Assembly: GCF_000284295.1 (NCBI RefSeq)
Contig: NC_017093.1
Span: 1,984,001 to 2,048,000 of the forward strand
DNA length: 64,000 nt
From: Actinoplanes missouriensis 431
GTDB lineage: Bacteria; Actinomycetota; Actinomycetes; Mycobacteriales; Micromonosporaceae
Reading direction: 5' to 3'
Position 1 is the stretch's first letter. Every line of letters starts with the position of its first letter. The translations under genes and the position numbers were made by a program. A model generated the notes under the pieces. The model was not told where the DNA came from. It worked only from the letters and a program-made list of their open reading frames with translations, and did no database searches. Below, piece after piece: positions 6,906 through 15,144 of the stretch.

Positions 6906-9410
6906 TCAATGAACCTCGAGGCCGAGCAGCCGATCGAAGACCCGGTATCTCAGGACGACGGTCAGGGTCCCGTACCAGAAGAGAAGTGCCGGAACGACGA
7001 CCAGGAAAACCGGGCGCGACGGGCCGGTGAGGCCGAAATACTGCCAGAGAAACGGAATGAAGAGCACCGCGCTGAACACGATGCACAGTCCCAGAACCAG
7101 CAATGCCGGCCGGGTGTCCTTGGTGGGCGTCGTCCAGGCGGCGAAGAACCGCGATCGGGGCGCCAGGAACAGGATCAGCCCGAACGAGGCGAAACAGAAG
7201 AACGTCGACAGCCCGGTCTGGGCAAGAATGGTCGCCGCCGCGGTCGTGAAGTCGGCGTCGATCCCGTACGTCAGGCCGGTGTAGCTCTCGAATTCGTCGA
7301 TGATCTGATGCGGGGTGCGCCGTCCCGAACTGAACCCGGCGACCACAATCTCGTAGAGCGCCGTGTAGACGGCCGCGCCGAACGTGGCGGTCACGATGGA
7401 GGCCGGTAAGACGAATCGCACCAGATTCCGGAGCATGAACGGATCGGGCCGGGTCGGCTTCGCCCAGAACGTGAGGAACACCGTCGGCACGCCGACCGTG
7501 AACATCGTCAATCCCACCTGCGTCGGCGAATAGGGAAAGCCGAGACCCAGCATCGTGACGGTGAGAATAACGAGGCCCTGGCTGACCACGCGAGCGAGGA
7601 AGACGTACAGGGAAATGCCGATGCCGTTGATGATTTTCCGCCCTTCCAGCTGGGCGGGCGGCAGTGCCGCGAACGAATCCTCGACCAGCACGATGTCGGC
7701 GACGTCCTTGGTCACCGCGCTGCCGCTGCGCATCGCGACGCCGATGTGCGCCTGTTTCAGCGCCCGCGCGTCGTTCACCCCGTCGCCGATCATCGCGACG
7801 TAATGCCCCTGCCGCCGCAGTGACCGGACGATCCGTTCCTTGTGCTCGGGGGCCACCCGGCCGAAGACCGCGGTGCGCGCGACGACGGCGTCCAGCGCGG
7901 GGTCGTCGAGATCGTCCAGGGCGGCGCCAGGCACCGGCTCGTCGGCGTCGATTCCGGCACGGCGGGCGATCGCGGCGACCGTACGCGGGTCGTCCCCGGA
8001 CAGGACCTTGAGCGAGACGCCCTCGTCGGCGAACCGCCGCACCGTCTCCACGACCTCGTCGCGCAGCTCGTCGGCGAGCGCCACGAGCGCGACGGGCGCG
8101 AGCATCGGCAGCTCGGGATGCCCCTCGGCGTCACGGAGGCCGGTGGTGTCCTTCTCGGCGCGGGCCAGCAGCAGCACCCGCAACCCCAGCCCGGTGCGCT
8201 CGGTGACCTCCGTCGCCGGAAACGGTTGGCGCAGGCGGGGCGCGAGCGCGTCGGGCGCGCCGAGCACCCAGGTGCCCTCGTCGGTGACCAGGCCCGACCA
8301 GCGCAGCGACGACGAGAACGGCACCTCGTCGCGCACCTCCCAGACATCGCCGGGCAGTGCCGCGACCAGGGCGAGCGCTGTCAGGTTCGGCGTGGTGGCG
8401 TTGTGGGCGAGACTGCCGAGCGCCGTCGCCACCTCGGCGTATTCGTGCTCGCCGATCGGCACGATCTCCTCGAGCGAGAGCTGCCCGGTGGTCAGCGTGC
8501 CGGTCTTGTCGGTGCACACCACGTCCACGTTGCTCACCGACTCGACCGCGTTGACCTGCTGCACCAGCGCGCCGTGCCGGGCGATCCGGACCGCCCCGGC
8601 GGTGTAGGCGAGCGCGATCAGAAAGAACAGACCATAGGGTACGAGTCCGGACAGCACCGCGGTGATCTGCACGACCCGCAGCACGCTGAACCCCTCGATC
8701 GCCGCCTGCGCCAGAATCGCCCCGCTCATCAGCGCGGCCAGCACCATCACCAGCCGCACGATGAACTCGATGCGCCGCTGCAAGGGCGTCTTGTCGGTGG
8801 TCGAGCGCCGCGCCTCGGCGGTCAGCCGCCCCGCGTAGCTGTGCGCGCCCACGTCCCGTGCCTGCTGATGCCCGCCCCCGGCCACGCACAGGCTCCCGGA
8901 CCGCAATTCATCACCGGGGTGTTTGACTACCGGGTCGCTCTCCCCGGTCAGCAGCGACTCGTCAGCCTCCAGCCGCCCGCCGTCGAGCAGCGGCCCGTCC
9001 ACCACGATCTGATCACCGGGCCGGACCCGCAGCACGTCGCCCCGCACCACCAGCTCCGGCGAGATCTCCAACTCCTGACCGTCCCGGATCACCATCACCC
9101 CGGCCCGGTCCAGCAGTTGCAATCGGTCAAGCTTCCGCTTGGCCCGAATCTCCTGCGCCGCGCTGATCACCGCATTGATCAGACCAAGTCCGACACTGAC
9201 CAGCGCGTCGCTGTACCGCTCCAGTGCCAGCAGCGCGGCGCCGATCACGAACAGAATCAGATTGAAGAACGAAAAGACATTGGTCCGCAGGATCTCGCCG
9301 TAACTCCGCGAGCCCCCCTGCACCGCGGCGTTGCCCTCACCCCGCCGCCGCCGAACCTCAGCCTCCGCGCCGGTCAGCCCCTCGGCCGGCGCGAGCATCA
9401 CCTGTTCCAT
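6906..9410 (-). CDS. CtpE-like cation-transporting P-type ATPase
   Basis: 834 residues from ATG 9410; the open frame continues upstream to 9569 but through an AT-richer, promoter-like stretch. Domains in order: actuator with TGES (155-158), phosphorylation site DKTGT with Asp301, nucleotide-binding domain with LGAPDAL, and hinge MIGDGVNDA. Membrane helices lie near 44-85, 215-275 and six at the C-terminus. The actuator-domain layout and the stretch between TM4 and DKTGT resemble mycobacterial CtpE (a Ca2+ ATPase) and streptococcal Exp7. TM4 reads LVPYGL (256-261), whereas P-type pumps often have PEGL here, so the acidic ion ligand is missing. No N-terminal metal-binding domain is seen. Ion specificity is unknown. 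Confidence 0.9.
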   Translation of the reverse strand: MEQVMLAPAEGLTGAEAEVRRRRGEGNAAVQGGSRSYGEILRTNVFSFFNLILFVIGAALLALERYSDALVSVGLGLINAVISAAQEIRAKRKLDRLQLLDRAGVMVIRDGQELEISPELVVRGDVLRVRPGDQIVVDGPLLDGGRLEADESLLTGESDPVVKHPGDELRSGSLCVAGGGHQQARDVGAHSYAGRLTAEARRSTTDKTPLQRRIEFIVRLVMVLAALMSGAILAQAAIEGFSVLRVVQITAVLSGLVPYGLFFLIALAYTAGAVRIARHGALVQQVNAVESVSNVDVVCTDKTGTLTTGQLSLEEIVPIGEHEYAEVATALGSLAHNATTPNLTALALVAALPGDVWEVRDEVPFSSSLRWSGLVTDEGTWVLGAPDALAPRLRQPFPATEVTERTGLGLRVLLLARAEKDTTGLRDAEGHPELPMLAPVALVALADELRDEVVETVRRFADEGVSLKVLSGDDPRTVAAIARRAGIDADEPVPGAALDDLDDPALDAVVARTAVFGRVAPEHKERIVRSLRRQGHYVAMIGDGVNDARALKQAHIGVAMRSGSAVTKDVADIVLVEDSFAALPPAQLEGRKIINGIGISLYVFLARVVSQGLVILTVTMLGLGFPYSPTQVGLTMFTVGVPTVFLTFWAKPTRPDPFMLRNLVRFVLPASIVTATFGAAVYTALYEIVVAGFSSGRRTPHQIIDEFESYTGLTYGIDADFTTAAATILAQTGLSTFFCFASFGLILFLAPRSRFFAAWTTPTKDTRPALLVLGLCIVFSAVLFIPFLWQYFGLTGPSRPVFLVVVPALLFWYGTLTVVLRYRVFDRLLGLEVH

Positions 9411-9567
9411 TCGATCGCCCCGGATCAAAAGTACATTTCGGGCGAGCTTTTTTCCTTTGTACGCGTAACCGGTCGCCCCCAACCGCACCAGCGCAGTCCC
9501 CGGGAGTCCGCGCGACCACGCCAGCGGCGCAAGGCCGTCCGGCGCCTCCCGCGACGGCTGCCCACGC

Positions 9568-9621
9568 ACGCCCCGTCAAACCGCCACGCCCCGTCAAACC
9601 GCCGCGCCCTGTTAAACCGCC
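9568..9621. repeat. 18-bp tandem repeat across a gene 3' end
   Basis: Three copies of ACGCCCCGTCAAACCGCC at 9568-9585, 9586-9603 and 9604-9621 (the last diverged). The third overlaps the stop codon of the GT4 gene (stop at 9612-9614). Confidence 0.85.
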
Positions 9622-10733
9622 ACGCCCCGCCACGCCGCAGCCTCGTCGTACAGCCCCTCCAGCCGCCGCGTCTGTTCCTTCAGGTCGAAGCGATCCGTCA
9701 CCCGCCGATGCCCCAGCGCCCCCATCCGCCGCCGCAGCGCCGCGTCCCCGAGCAGCCGCCCGATCGCCGCCGCGAGTCCGGCCGGATCCCCCTCCGCACA
9801 AAGCAGCCCGGTCTCCCCGTCGACCACCGCCTCCGGGATACCGCTGTGCCGGGTGGCCACCACCGGCAGTCCCAGCGCGGCGGCTTCCAGGATCGTCGTG
9901 GGCAGCCCCTCGGTGTCCCCGTCCGGCGCGATCTTGGAAGGCGCCACCAGCATCCGGGACTCGGCGAGGTGGCGCTGCACGACGAGGGGCGGGTGACTGC
10001 CGAGGAACGTGGCGTCCAGCCCCAGCTGTTCGGCCCGCGCCCGCATCGACGGCTCCAGCGGACCGTCCCCGATGAACAACGCCCGAGGCCGCGGCGAATG
10101 TATCGACGCCAGGGCGGTGAGCAGGTCGTCCACCCCCTTCTTCGGGACGAACCGGCCCACGAACGCGACGTCCCACCGTTTCGGGACGACGGGCGGGGAC
10201 ACCGGAACAGGCACGCCGGTGTAGTGAACGCGTACCCGATCGGGGTCTGCGCCGCAGGCGATGGCTCTTTCCCTGATCACCTCGGAGACGGCGACGACCA
10301 GGGCGGCGCGCCGGAACACGGTACGCAGGTTCTGCCGGTACCGGATGCCGCGCACGCCCGGGCTCTCCGGCTGGCGGGTGACGTCGTGGCCGTGCACGGT
10401 GACGACGAGCGGGACGCCGAGGCGGGCCGCCGCGCCGCTGGCCAGCCAGCCGTCCCCGCCGAAATGCGCGTGGACCAGGTCCGGCCGCTGGGCGGCGAGA
10501 ACCCGGTCGAGGCGGGGTGACGAGCCGGTGAGGCGCAGGCGCAGGAAGGCCCGCCGATCCGCCCCAAACGCGATCACGTCGTCCGGGCGGGACAGCGGCG
10601 ACGCGGTACGGGTGGCGCCGACGTACGTGGGCCGCCACCGGGTCAGCGCGTCACCCTGCCCGCGGACGAACGTCTCGGACCCGGCGAGCAGGGCACTGCG
10701 CCAGATCACCACACGAGAGGGATCAGGCGACAT
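9612..10733 (-). CDS. Glycosyltransferase family 4 (GT-B)
   Basis: 373 residues from ATG 10733. N-terminal half contains VHAHFGGDGWLAS and VVTVHGHDV; the C-terminal half carries VAFVGRFVPKKGVDDLL, LFIGDGPL and the donor-binding EGLPTTILEAAALGLPVVAT region with E-x7-E spacing. This is the retaining GT4 fold that transfers sugars from nucleotide donors in exopolysaccharide or glycolipid synthesis. Its start lies 11 bp inside the end of the upstream GT2 gene (translational coupling), so the two act in one pathway. Acceptor and sugar are unknown. Confidence 0.9.
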   Translation of the reverse strand: MSPDPSRVVIWRSALLAGSETFVRGQGDALTRWRPTYVGATRTASPLSRPDDVIAFGADRRAFLRLRLTGSSPRLDRVLAAQRPDLVHAHFGGDGWLASGAAARLGVPLVVTVHGHDVTRQPESPGVRGIRYRQNLRTVFRRAALVVAVSEVIRERAIACGADPDRVRVHYTGVPVPVSPPVVPKRWDVAFVGRFVPKKGVDDLLTALASIHSPRPRALFIGDGPLEPSMRARAEQLGLDATFLGSHPPLVVQRHLAESRMLVAPSKIAPDGDTEGLPTTILEAAALGLPVVATRHSGIPEAVVDGETGLLCAEGDPAGLAAAIGRLLGDAALRRRMGALGHRRVTDRFDLKEQTRRLEGLYDEAAAWRGVAV

Positions 10734-11664
10734 GCCGGCGACTCACGATCATGTCGCGGACCCGGTGGCGCAGCGACGGCGGCAGCGCCCAGATCTGCAG
10801 GTGCGTCAGGTAGTCGAGGGCACCGGGCCGGCCGTTGCCGCGAGCCTCGGCGAGCAGCTCACGGAAGTGCCTGTGGTCCCGGCCGGGCGCGGCCATCGAG
10901 CTGAGCACGCTGAGCGCGAACGCCGCGTACGCCCGCGGGGTGAACAGCGACCGGTTTGCGCGCAGCCAGGCGAGCTGCTGCTCGTACGGCATCTCCAGGC
11001 TGATCCGATGCCGATCCTCGTCCTGGTGCCAGAGCACGAGCGGCTCCGCCGCGTAGATCAGCTCGACGCCGTCGTGGCGGACCGCCCGCAGCGTCCAGTC
11101 GAGTTCCTGCTGGCGGCGCAGCCCCACGGTGAACGGCACGGCGCGCATCAGCTCCGTCGGCGCCATGATCGTGGAAGTCTGGATGAACCCGTCGCCGTAG
11201 AACAGTCCCCGCCGCACGGTGAAGTACTCGCTGAGCGGCTCACCGTCCGACGGCAGCCGGCGCGGCATCACCGAGTCGGCGCGCGGGGTGCGGTTGATCA
11301 GCCGGGTGGCGACGACCGGGTACGCCGCGCCGGACCGCCCGGCCAGCTCCAGCTGGGTGGCGATCTTCGCGGGCAGCCATTCGTCGTCGTCGTCGAGGAA
11401 CGCGGTGAACCGGGCCCGGGCCTCGCGGACGCCGACATTGCGGGCGTACGGGGCCCGGCCACGTTCCGGGAGCACCACGACACGCAGCCGGGGGTCGCCG
11501 ATGCCGGACAGCTCCTTGACGGTCTCCTCGTCGGGGCCGTCCACGACCACGATCACTTCGAGGGCGCGGTGCGTCTGTCCCAGCGCGGACGCGACGGCAC
11601 GGGTGGCGAGATGCGGTCGGTTGCACGTCGGGATGACGACGCTGACATCCAGCTCGGTCGACAT
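10723..11664 (-). CDS. Glycosyltransferase family 2 (GT-A)
   Basis: 313 residues from ATG 11664; upstream codons in the same frame belong to the repeat region. N-terminal VSVVIPTCNRPHLATRAVASALGQT is the GT2 nucleotide-sugar fold start, with the metal-binding DDDDEWLP (about residues 93-100) and a later ED-type catalytic region DWTLRA. The C-terminus has helical segments but no clear membrane helix. First gene of a two-gene unit with the GT4 enzyme; nearby methyltransferase and unrecognised gene (12185-14601, same strand) suggest a surface polysaccharide locus. Confidence 0.9.
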   Translation of the reverse strand: MSTELDVSVVIPTCNRPHLATRAVASALGQTHRALEVIVVVDGPDEETVKELSGIGDPRLRVVVLPERGRAPYARNVGVREARARFTAFLDDDDEWLPAKIATQLELAGRSGAAYPVVATRLINRTPRADSVMPRRLPSDGEPLSEYFTVRRGLFYGDGFIQTSTIMAPTELMRAVPFTVGLRRQQELDWTLRAVRHDGVELIYAAEPLVLWHQDEDRHRISLEMPYEQQLAWLRANRSLFTPRAYAAFALSVLSSMAAPGRDHRHFRELLAEARGNGRPGALDYLTHLQIWALPPSLRHRVRDMIVSRRHVA

Positions 11665-11714
11665 GAGGCCCGACGCTAGGTGCGGAAGGCGAGGGTTGCG
11701 GAAACAGCCCCCGA

Positions 11715-11776
11715 CCAACAGGCGAACGCCCCCGGCCAACTAGCGAACGCCCCCGGCCAACTAGCGAACGCCCCGG
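11715..11776. repeat. 21-bp tandem repeat upstream of GT2 gene
   Basis: Three copies of CCAACTAGCGAACGCCCCCG plus G at 11715-11735, 11736-11756 and 11757-11776, the first with a two-base change and the last one base short. Located 50 bp upstream of the GT2 start. Confidence 0.85.
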
Positions 11777-12184
11777 CAACCGAACTCAGTACCGCAGGCC
11801 GTGTCCGAACGGAACACCGGGTCGGCGGTGTCGCCGCTCCCCCGGTCTCGGTGAGGATGGCGGGCCGGTCCAGGTAGATACCTTGATCACCGGTCTGGGC
11901 TACGGCTGAGGCCGGCGAGCCGTAGCGGGGAGCGGCTATCCGGGGTTGATCACATGCCGGGGCTACGGCTGGGCGCTCGGGTTCCACGATCGGCAAGCTC
12001 AGGACGCACACAGCGGTTCGGTGTGCCCGCATCCCGGCCAGGGCGACGATGTCGGCACACAGACGGCTTCCGTGCGCCCTCACCCACGCCGACGCGGTCT
12101 TGCGTGCGCCCTCACCCACGCCGGCGTGGTGCTGCGTGTGCTTTCGTCCGCGGCGGTGGGGCGGTGCTGGTCCGGGACGGGCCT
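11777..12184. other. Gene-free gap with dispersed hairpin repeats
   Basis: No convincing gene. It holds two repeat families also found in the other large gaps. Family 1: CTACGGCT at 11900-11907, then a hairpin bounded by AGCCGTAG (11918-11925) and CTACGGCT (11963-11970) with an inner TGATCACATG segment. Family 2: diverged copies with GCACACAGACGGCTTCCGTG and the tail GCGCCCTCACCC at about 12005-12035, 12054-12088 and 12098-12122. Confidence 0.7.
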
Positions 12185-13693
12185 CTACTGCTTGCGGAAC
12201 TGGTGGAGGGCGGTTCGGGCGGCTCGCTTTCCGGTTCGCAGGGCGCCCCGCACCGCCGTCGCCGCCCGGCCGGGGACCGTGCCCTTCAGCAGCGTGATGA
12301 TCCGGTGGGCGCGGACGAGTTCGGCGTCGCGGGCGGTGAGCCGTGACTCGTACCAGTCGAGCCGGGCCTGCGCCTCGCCCAGCTCCCGCGCCAGACGGTC
12401 GCGCTCCGCCGTCACCTCGCGCAACGCGCCCACGCCCGGCCGGACCGGCGCGTATCCGGGGGCGGCACCGGCCATCGCCGTGATCAGTTCGGCCAGGTCC
12501 GCGGGTGCCGCGTCGGCGAACCGGCCCAGCGCGACCCGCGGTTCCTCCGCCGCACCGAGCCCGAGATCGTGCAGCTCTCCATCGGAGTCCACGACGAGCC
12601 CGTCGGCGGGGATGCCCGCGAAGTCGCCACCCTGCCAGGCCGTGAGCAGCGCCCGCATCGCCGGAACGTCCCGCCCCCGAGCAGCCACGAGCAGCGCGTC
12701 CATCAGGTTGCGGCCCATCGGCACGGCCGCCGGGTCGTGGTCACCTCGATGCCATCCCCGCGCCGTGCGGCTCACCCGGACGACACCAGGATCGGCGGTG
12801 AGGATCACCTCGGGGAGGGACAGCTGTCCGCCGCGGGTCGCCACCACGAACCAGCCCGGTGCGAGCTCGCCGGCCAGCTCACTGGTGAGCAGCTGCACGG
12901 CGATCGGCCGCGGGTCCGCCAGCACGGGCTCATCCGGCGACCAGGCCCGCCGCACCACCCCGGCCAGCAGCCCGCGCAGATCCGGATCGGCCAGCGCCGC
13001 CGCCCCGACGAGGGCTTGCGGGGACCGAACCCCCGGATAAGCCGCGTATTCTGCCGACACTTCCAGCCCCGCGGCGACCAGAGCCGACCGCAGCGCCGCG
13101 GCCCCCGCCGGCCGGGACGGGTCGTCGAAGGCCGGCGCCCCCCACTGTTCGTCACCCGGCTCAGCCGGCAGGGCGAGCAGCCGGTGCAACCCCGCCGGGT
13201 TCTCACAGCCCAGGACCAGCCGCCCACCGGGCCGCAGCACCGCGAGCAGCACCGCGAGGCTGTCCGCCCAGGTCAGCCCGTCACTCTCGGTGGAGGTGAG
13301 CCGTTCCAGGCCGTCTAGGGCGAGCACGGTGTCGTACGCCGGGACCGCCGCGAGTTTCTCCAGGCTGCCGCAGCACACCTCGAGGCCGGGCCGGGACGCG
13401 TACCGGGCGGCGAGTTCCTCGGCGTCCGGCACGCCGCGGACCAGCACCGTGACCCGCCCGGCCGGCACCGCGTCGATCAGCGGGGACGCGTGCGGGCCGA
13501 CGATCAGCGTGTGCCCCCGCGCGGCGGACGCAAGCACGGCCAGCGCGTCACCGCCGGCGGGACCGCGGTCCGAGGGGGAGCCGCCGGCCGGGCCGCGGTC
13601 CGAGGGGGAGCGGTCCGAGGGGGAGCCGCCGGCGGGGAAGGGGGAGCCATCTGACCAGTGGGGCATCTCGCCACCGAGCAGGAGCGGTTTCAC
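12185..13693 (-). CDS. SAM-dependent methyltransferase-like protein with C-terminal coiled coil
   Basis: 502 residues from GTG 13693, whose GTGA overlaps the stop of the upstream gene. After a Ser/Asp/Pro/Gly-rich repeat segment (about 15-50, GGSPSDRGPA repeats), residues about 55-200 look like a class I methyltransferase fold: HTLIVGPHASPLIDAV, CCGSLEKL, YDTVLALDGLERL and LLAVLRPGGRLVLGCEN. The motif I glycines are degenerate. The C-terminus (about 425-475) is a heptad-rich coiled coil (EVTAERDRLARELGEAQARL) followed by a basic tail. This architecture occurs in polysaccharide loci. Substrate unknown. Confidence 0.75.
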   Translation of the reverse strand: MKPLLLGGEMPHWSDGSPFPAGGSPSDRSPSDRGPAGGSPSDRGPAGGDALAVLASAARGHTLIVGPHASPLIDAVPAGRVTVLVRGVPDAEELAARYASRPGLEVCCGSLEKLAAVPAYDTVLALDGLERLTSTESDGLTWADSLAVLLAVLRPGGRLVLGCENPAGLHRLLALPAEPGDEQWGAPAFDDPSRPAGAAALRSALVAAGLEVSAEYAAYPGVRSPQALVGAAALADPDLRGLLAGVVRRAWSPDEPVLADPRPIAVQLLTSELAGELAPGWFVVATRGGQLSLPEVILTADPGVVRVSRTARGWHRGDHDPAAVPMGRNLMDALLVAARGRDVPAMRALLTAWQGGDFAGIPADGLVVDSDGELHDLGLGAAEEPRVALGRFADAAPADLAELITAMAGAAPGYAPVRPGVGALREVTAERDRLARELGEAQARLDWYESRLTARDAELVRAHRIITLLKGTVPGRAATAVRGALRTGKRAARTALHQFRKQ

Positions 13694-14601
13694 GCGGCCA
13701 CCGCCGAGGCCGAGGACCAGTGGAACAGGGCGCGCAGCTCGGCCGGCGGCAGCAGCCGGTCCGCGCCCAGCTCGTCGACGGCTATCGCGTGCGCCACCGC
13801 CGGGTCGACCTCTTTGCCGTGCAGCTCGGCCCACTGCCGGCGGATGCGTGGGCGGCCGCCGAACAGATCCCGTTCGCCGTGCAGCTGCATCGGGTCGCCG
13901 TAGACGGCCGGCTCGCAGCCGGCCAGCGCGCCGTAGAGGACGGCGCTGCACAGCCGGTTCGACGCGACCCGCCGGTGCCGGAGCAGTTCGGCCAGCTGCC
14001 GGTCGAGGAAGCCGGGGTCGAGATCCTTCCACCAGCCGCCCCGGTACCCGTGGCAGATCACCCGGAACCCGGCCCGCTCGTAGCGGCGGCGGACCGCGGC
14101 GGTGCGGTATTCCTGCCAGTACAGGCAGACCGTCACCGGCCCCGGCTCGGTCTCGGTGATCTCCGCGATCAGCCGGTCGTGGTCGCCCTGGACGTGCTGA
14201 CCCTCCCAGCCGTGGAACGGGTACCAGATCGTGCCGTCACGAGGGCCCGGCGCAGAAGACAGCGTCAGCAGGTAGGCCATCGGCGCCCCGGTGACGTGCA
14301 CCCGGCGGCGCCCCATCGACCAGGCGCGCCGCCGGGTCCGCTCGCTCCAGACGAACGAGCCGATCCCCGGTACGTACTCGTGGTCGGGCGCGAGCCCGTC
14401 CCCGATGTTCCAGCCGTGCTGCAGATAGCCGTGGATCCGGGGCGGGACGTCGCCGGGGGTCAGGCCGCAGTACCGGGCCAGGGCGTACGAGTGCCCGTAG
14501 TAGTGGTTGGCGTGGTGCACGGCCCATCGAAGCGCGCCGAGGCGTCCGGCGCGCCAACACCAGGCGACGGTCAGGCGTCGGGTGGGTCGGCCAGTGGCCA
14601 T
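13690..14601 (-). CDS. Unrecognised protein, possible polysaccharide-associated transferase
   Basis: 303 residues from ATG 14601 (31-bp overlap with the DUF3349 gene end). I do not assign a family. The C-terminal stretch SNRLCSAVLYGALAGCEPAVYGDPM (two parts) resembles the donor-side signature of GT-B or surface-carbohydrate enzymes, in which a protein checks SDRxGTHxLYA-type positions before a glycine-rich YGDP. Other notable parts are IHGYLQHGWNIGDGL, WSMGRRRVHVTGAP and VTVCLYWQEY. No signal or membrane helix. Coupled by GTGA overlap to the methyltransferase-like gene, and on the same strand as two glycosyltransferases downstream, so a role in cell-surface polysaccharide synthesis is a reasonable inference. 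Confidence 0.6.
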   Translation of the reverse strand: MATGRPTRRLTVAWCWRAGRLGALRWAVHHANHYYGHSYALARYCGLTPGDVPPRIHGYLQHGWNIGDGLAPDHEYVPGIGSFVWSERTRRRAWSMGRRRVHVTGAPMAYLLTLSSAPGPRDGTIWYPFHGWEGQHVQGDHDRLIAEITETEPGPVTVCLYWQEYRTAAVRRRYERAGFRVICHGYRGGWWKDLDPGFLDRQLAELLRHRRVASNRLCSAVLYGALAGCEPAVYGDPMQLHGERDLFGGRPRIRRQWAELHGKEVDPAVAHAIAVDELGADRLLPPAELRALFHWSSASAVAA

Positions 14602-14879
14602 CCACCGGCCGCCAGGTGCGCGGACACCCGGACCACGTCCTCCGGCGTGGCCTCCTGCAGGACGGTGCTGCTCACCATCTCCTCGATGTCGCGCGCGGTG
14701 ATCGGCTCGACGGCCTGGGCGGCGAGGTCCGCGGCGATGCCCCGGATCTCGTCCTCGGTGAGCGTGCGGCGCAGCAGCCCGAGCAGCACCACGTAGTCCT
14801 GTTTCGGCACGCCGTCCGGGTATCCGGCGCGCAGCCAGCCGAGCGCGCGGGTCAGGAAGTTGCTCCGTGATTCGGCCAT
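14571..14879 (-). CDS. DUF3349 family protein
   Basis: 102 residues. The block FLTRALGWLRAGYPDGVP followed by QDYVVLLGLLRRTLTEDEI matches the actinobacterial DUF3349 family (small helical proteins, function not established). The C-terminal half, ITARDIEEMVSSTVLQEATPEDVVRV, is also typical. Starts at ATG 14879, 3 bp downstream of the stop of the small membrane protein, and runs 31 bp into the next gene, so it belongs to the PiT operon or bridges it to the polysaccharide genes. Confidence 0.85.
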   Translation of the reverse strand: MAESRSNFLTRALGWLRAGYPDGVPKQDYVVLLGLLRRTLTEDEIRGIAADLAAQAVEPITARDIEEMVSSTVLQEATPEDVVRVSAHLAAGGWPLADPPDA

Positions 14880-14882
14880 CGC

Positions 14883-15137
14883 TCAGTCCTTGCTGACCAG
14901 GGTGGGGTAGACGTGGTCGAAGCTGAGCTCCTTGCCGAACCCGGTCGCCACGATGAACGTGATGCCCAGCGCCACGCCGAGCAGCACCACGCCGAAGCAG
15001 GCGTAGCCGACCGGCCGCGCGCGGGACGCCAGGGCACGGATACCGACCGCGAAGATCGCCGGGAGCCCGGCGCCGATCAACAGGCCGGCGAGCAGCACCT
15101 TCCAGGAGGCGTCCAGGGCGAGTGTCAGGTTGTTCAT
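14883..15137 (-). CDS. Small two-helix membrane protein associated with PiT transporter
   Basis: 84 residues with two predicted membrane helices (about 12-32, VLLAGLLIGAGLPAIFAVGI, and 45-68, CFGVVLLGVALGITFIVATGF). Begins 7 bp after the PiT transporter stop and ends 3 bp before DUF3349. Small proteins like this often follow pit genes in actinobacteria; an accessory role in phosphate uptake is inferred from position only. Confidence 0.75.
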   Translation of the reverse strand: MNNLTLALDASWKVLLAGLLIGAGLPAIFAVGIRALASRARPVGYACFGVVLLGVALGITFIVATGFGKELSFDHVYPTLVSKD

Positions 15138-15144
15138 GGCGACC

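Noticed and set aside
7842-10520. An 892-residue plus-strand frame
   Set aside because: Antisense to the P-type ATPase and GT4 genes, with repetitive His/Gln/Arg-rich sequence.
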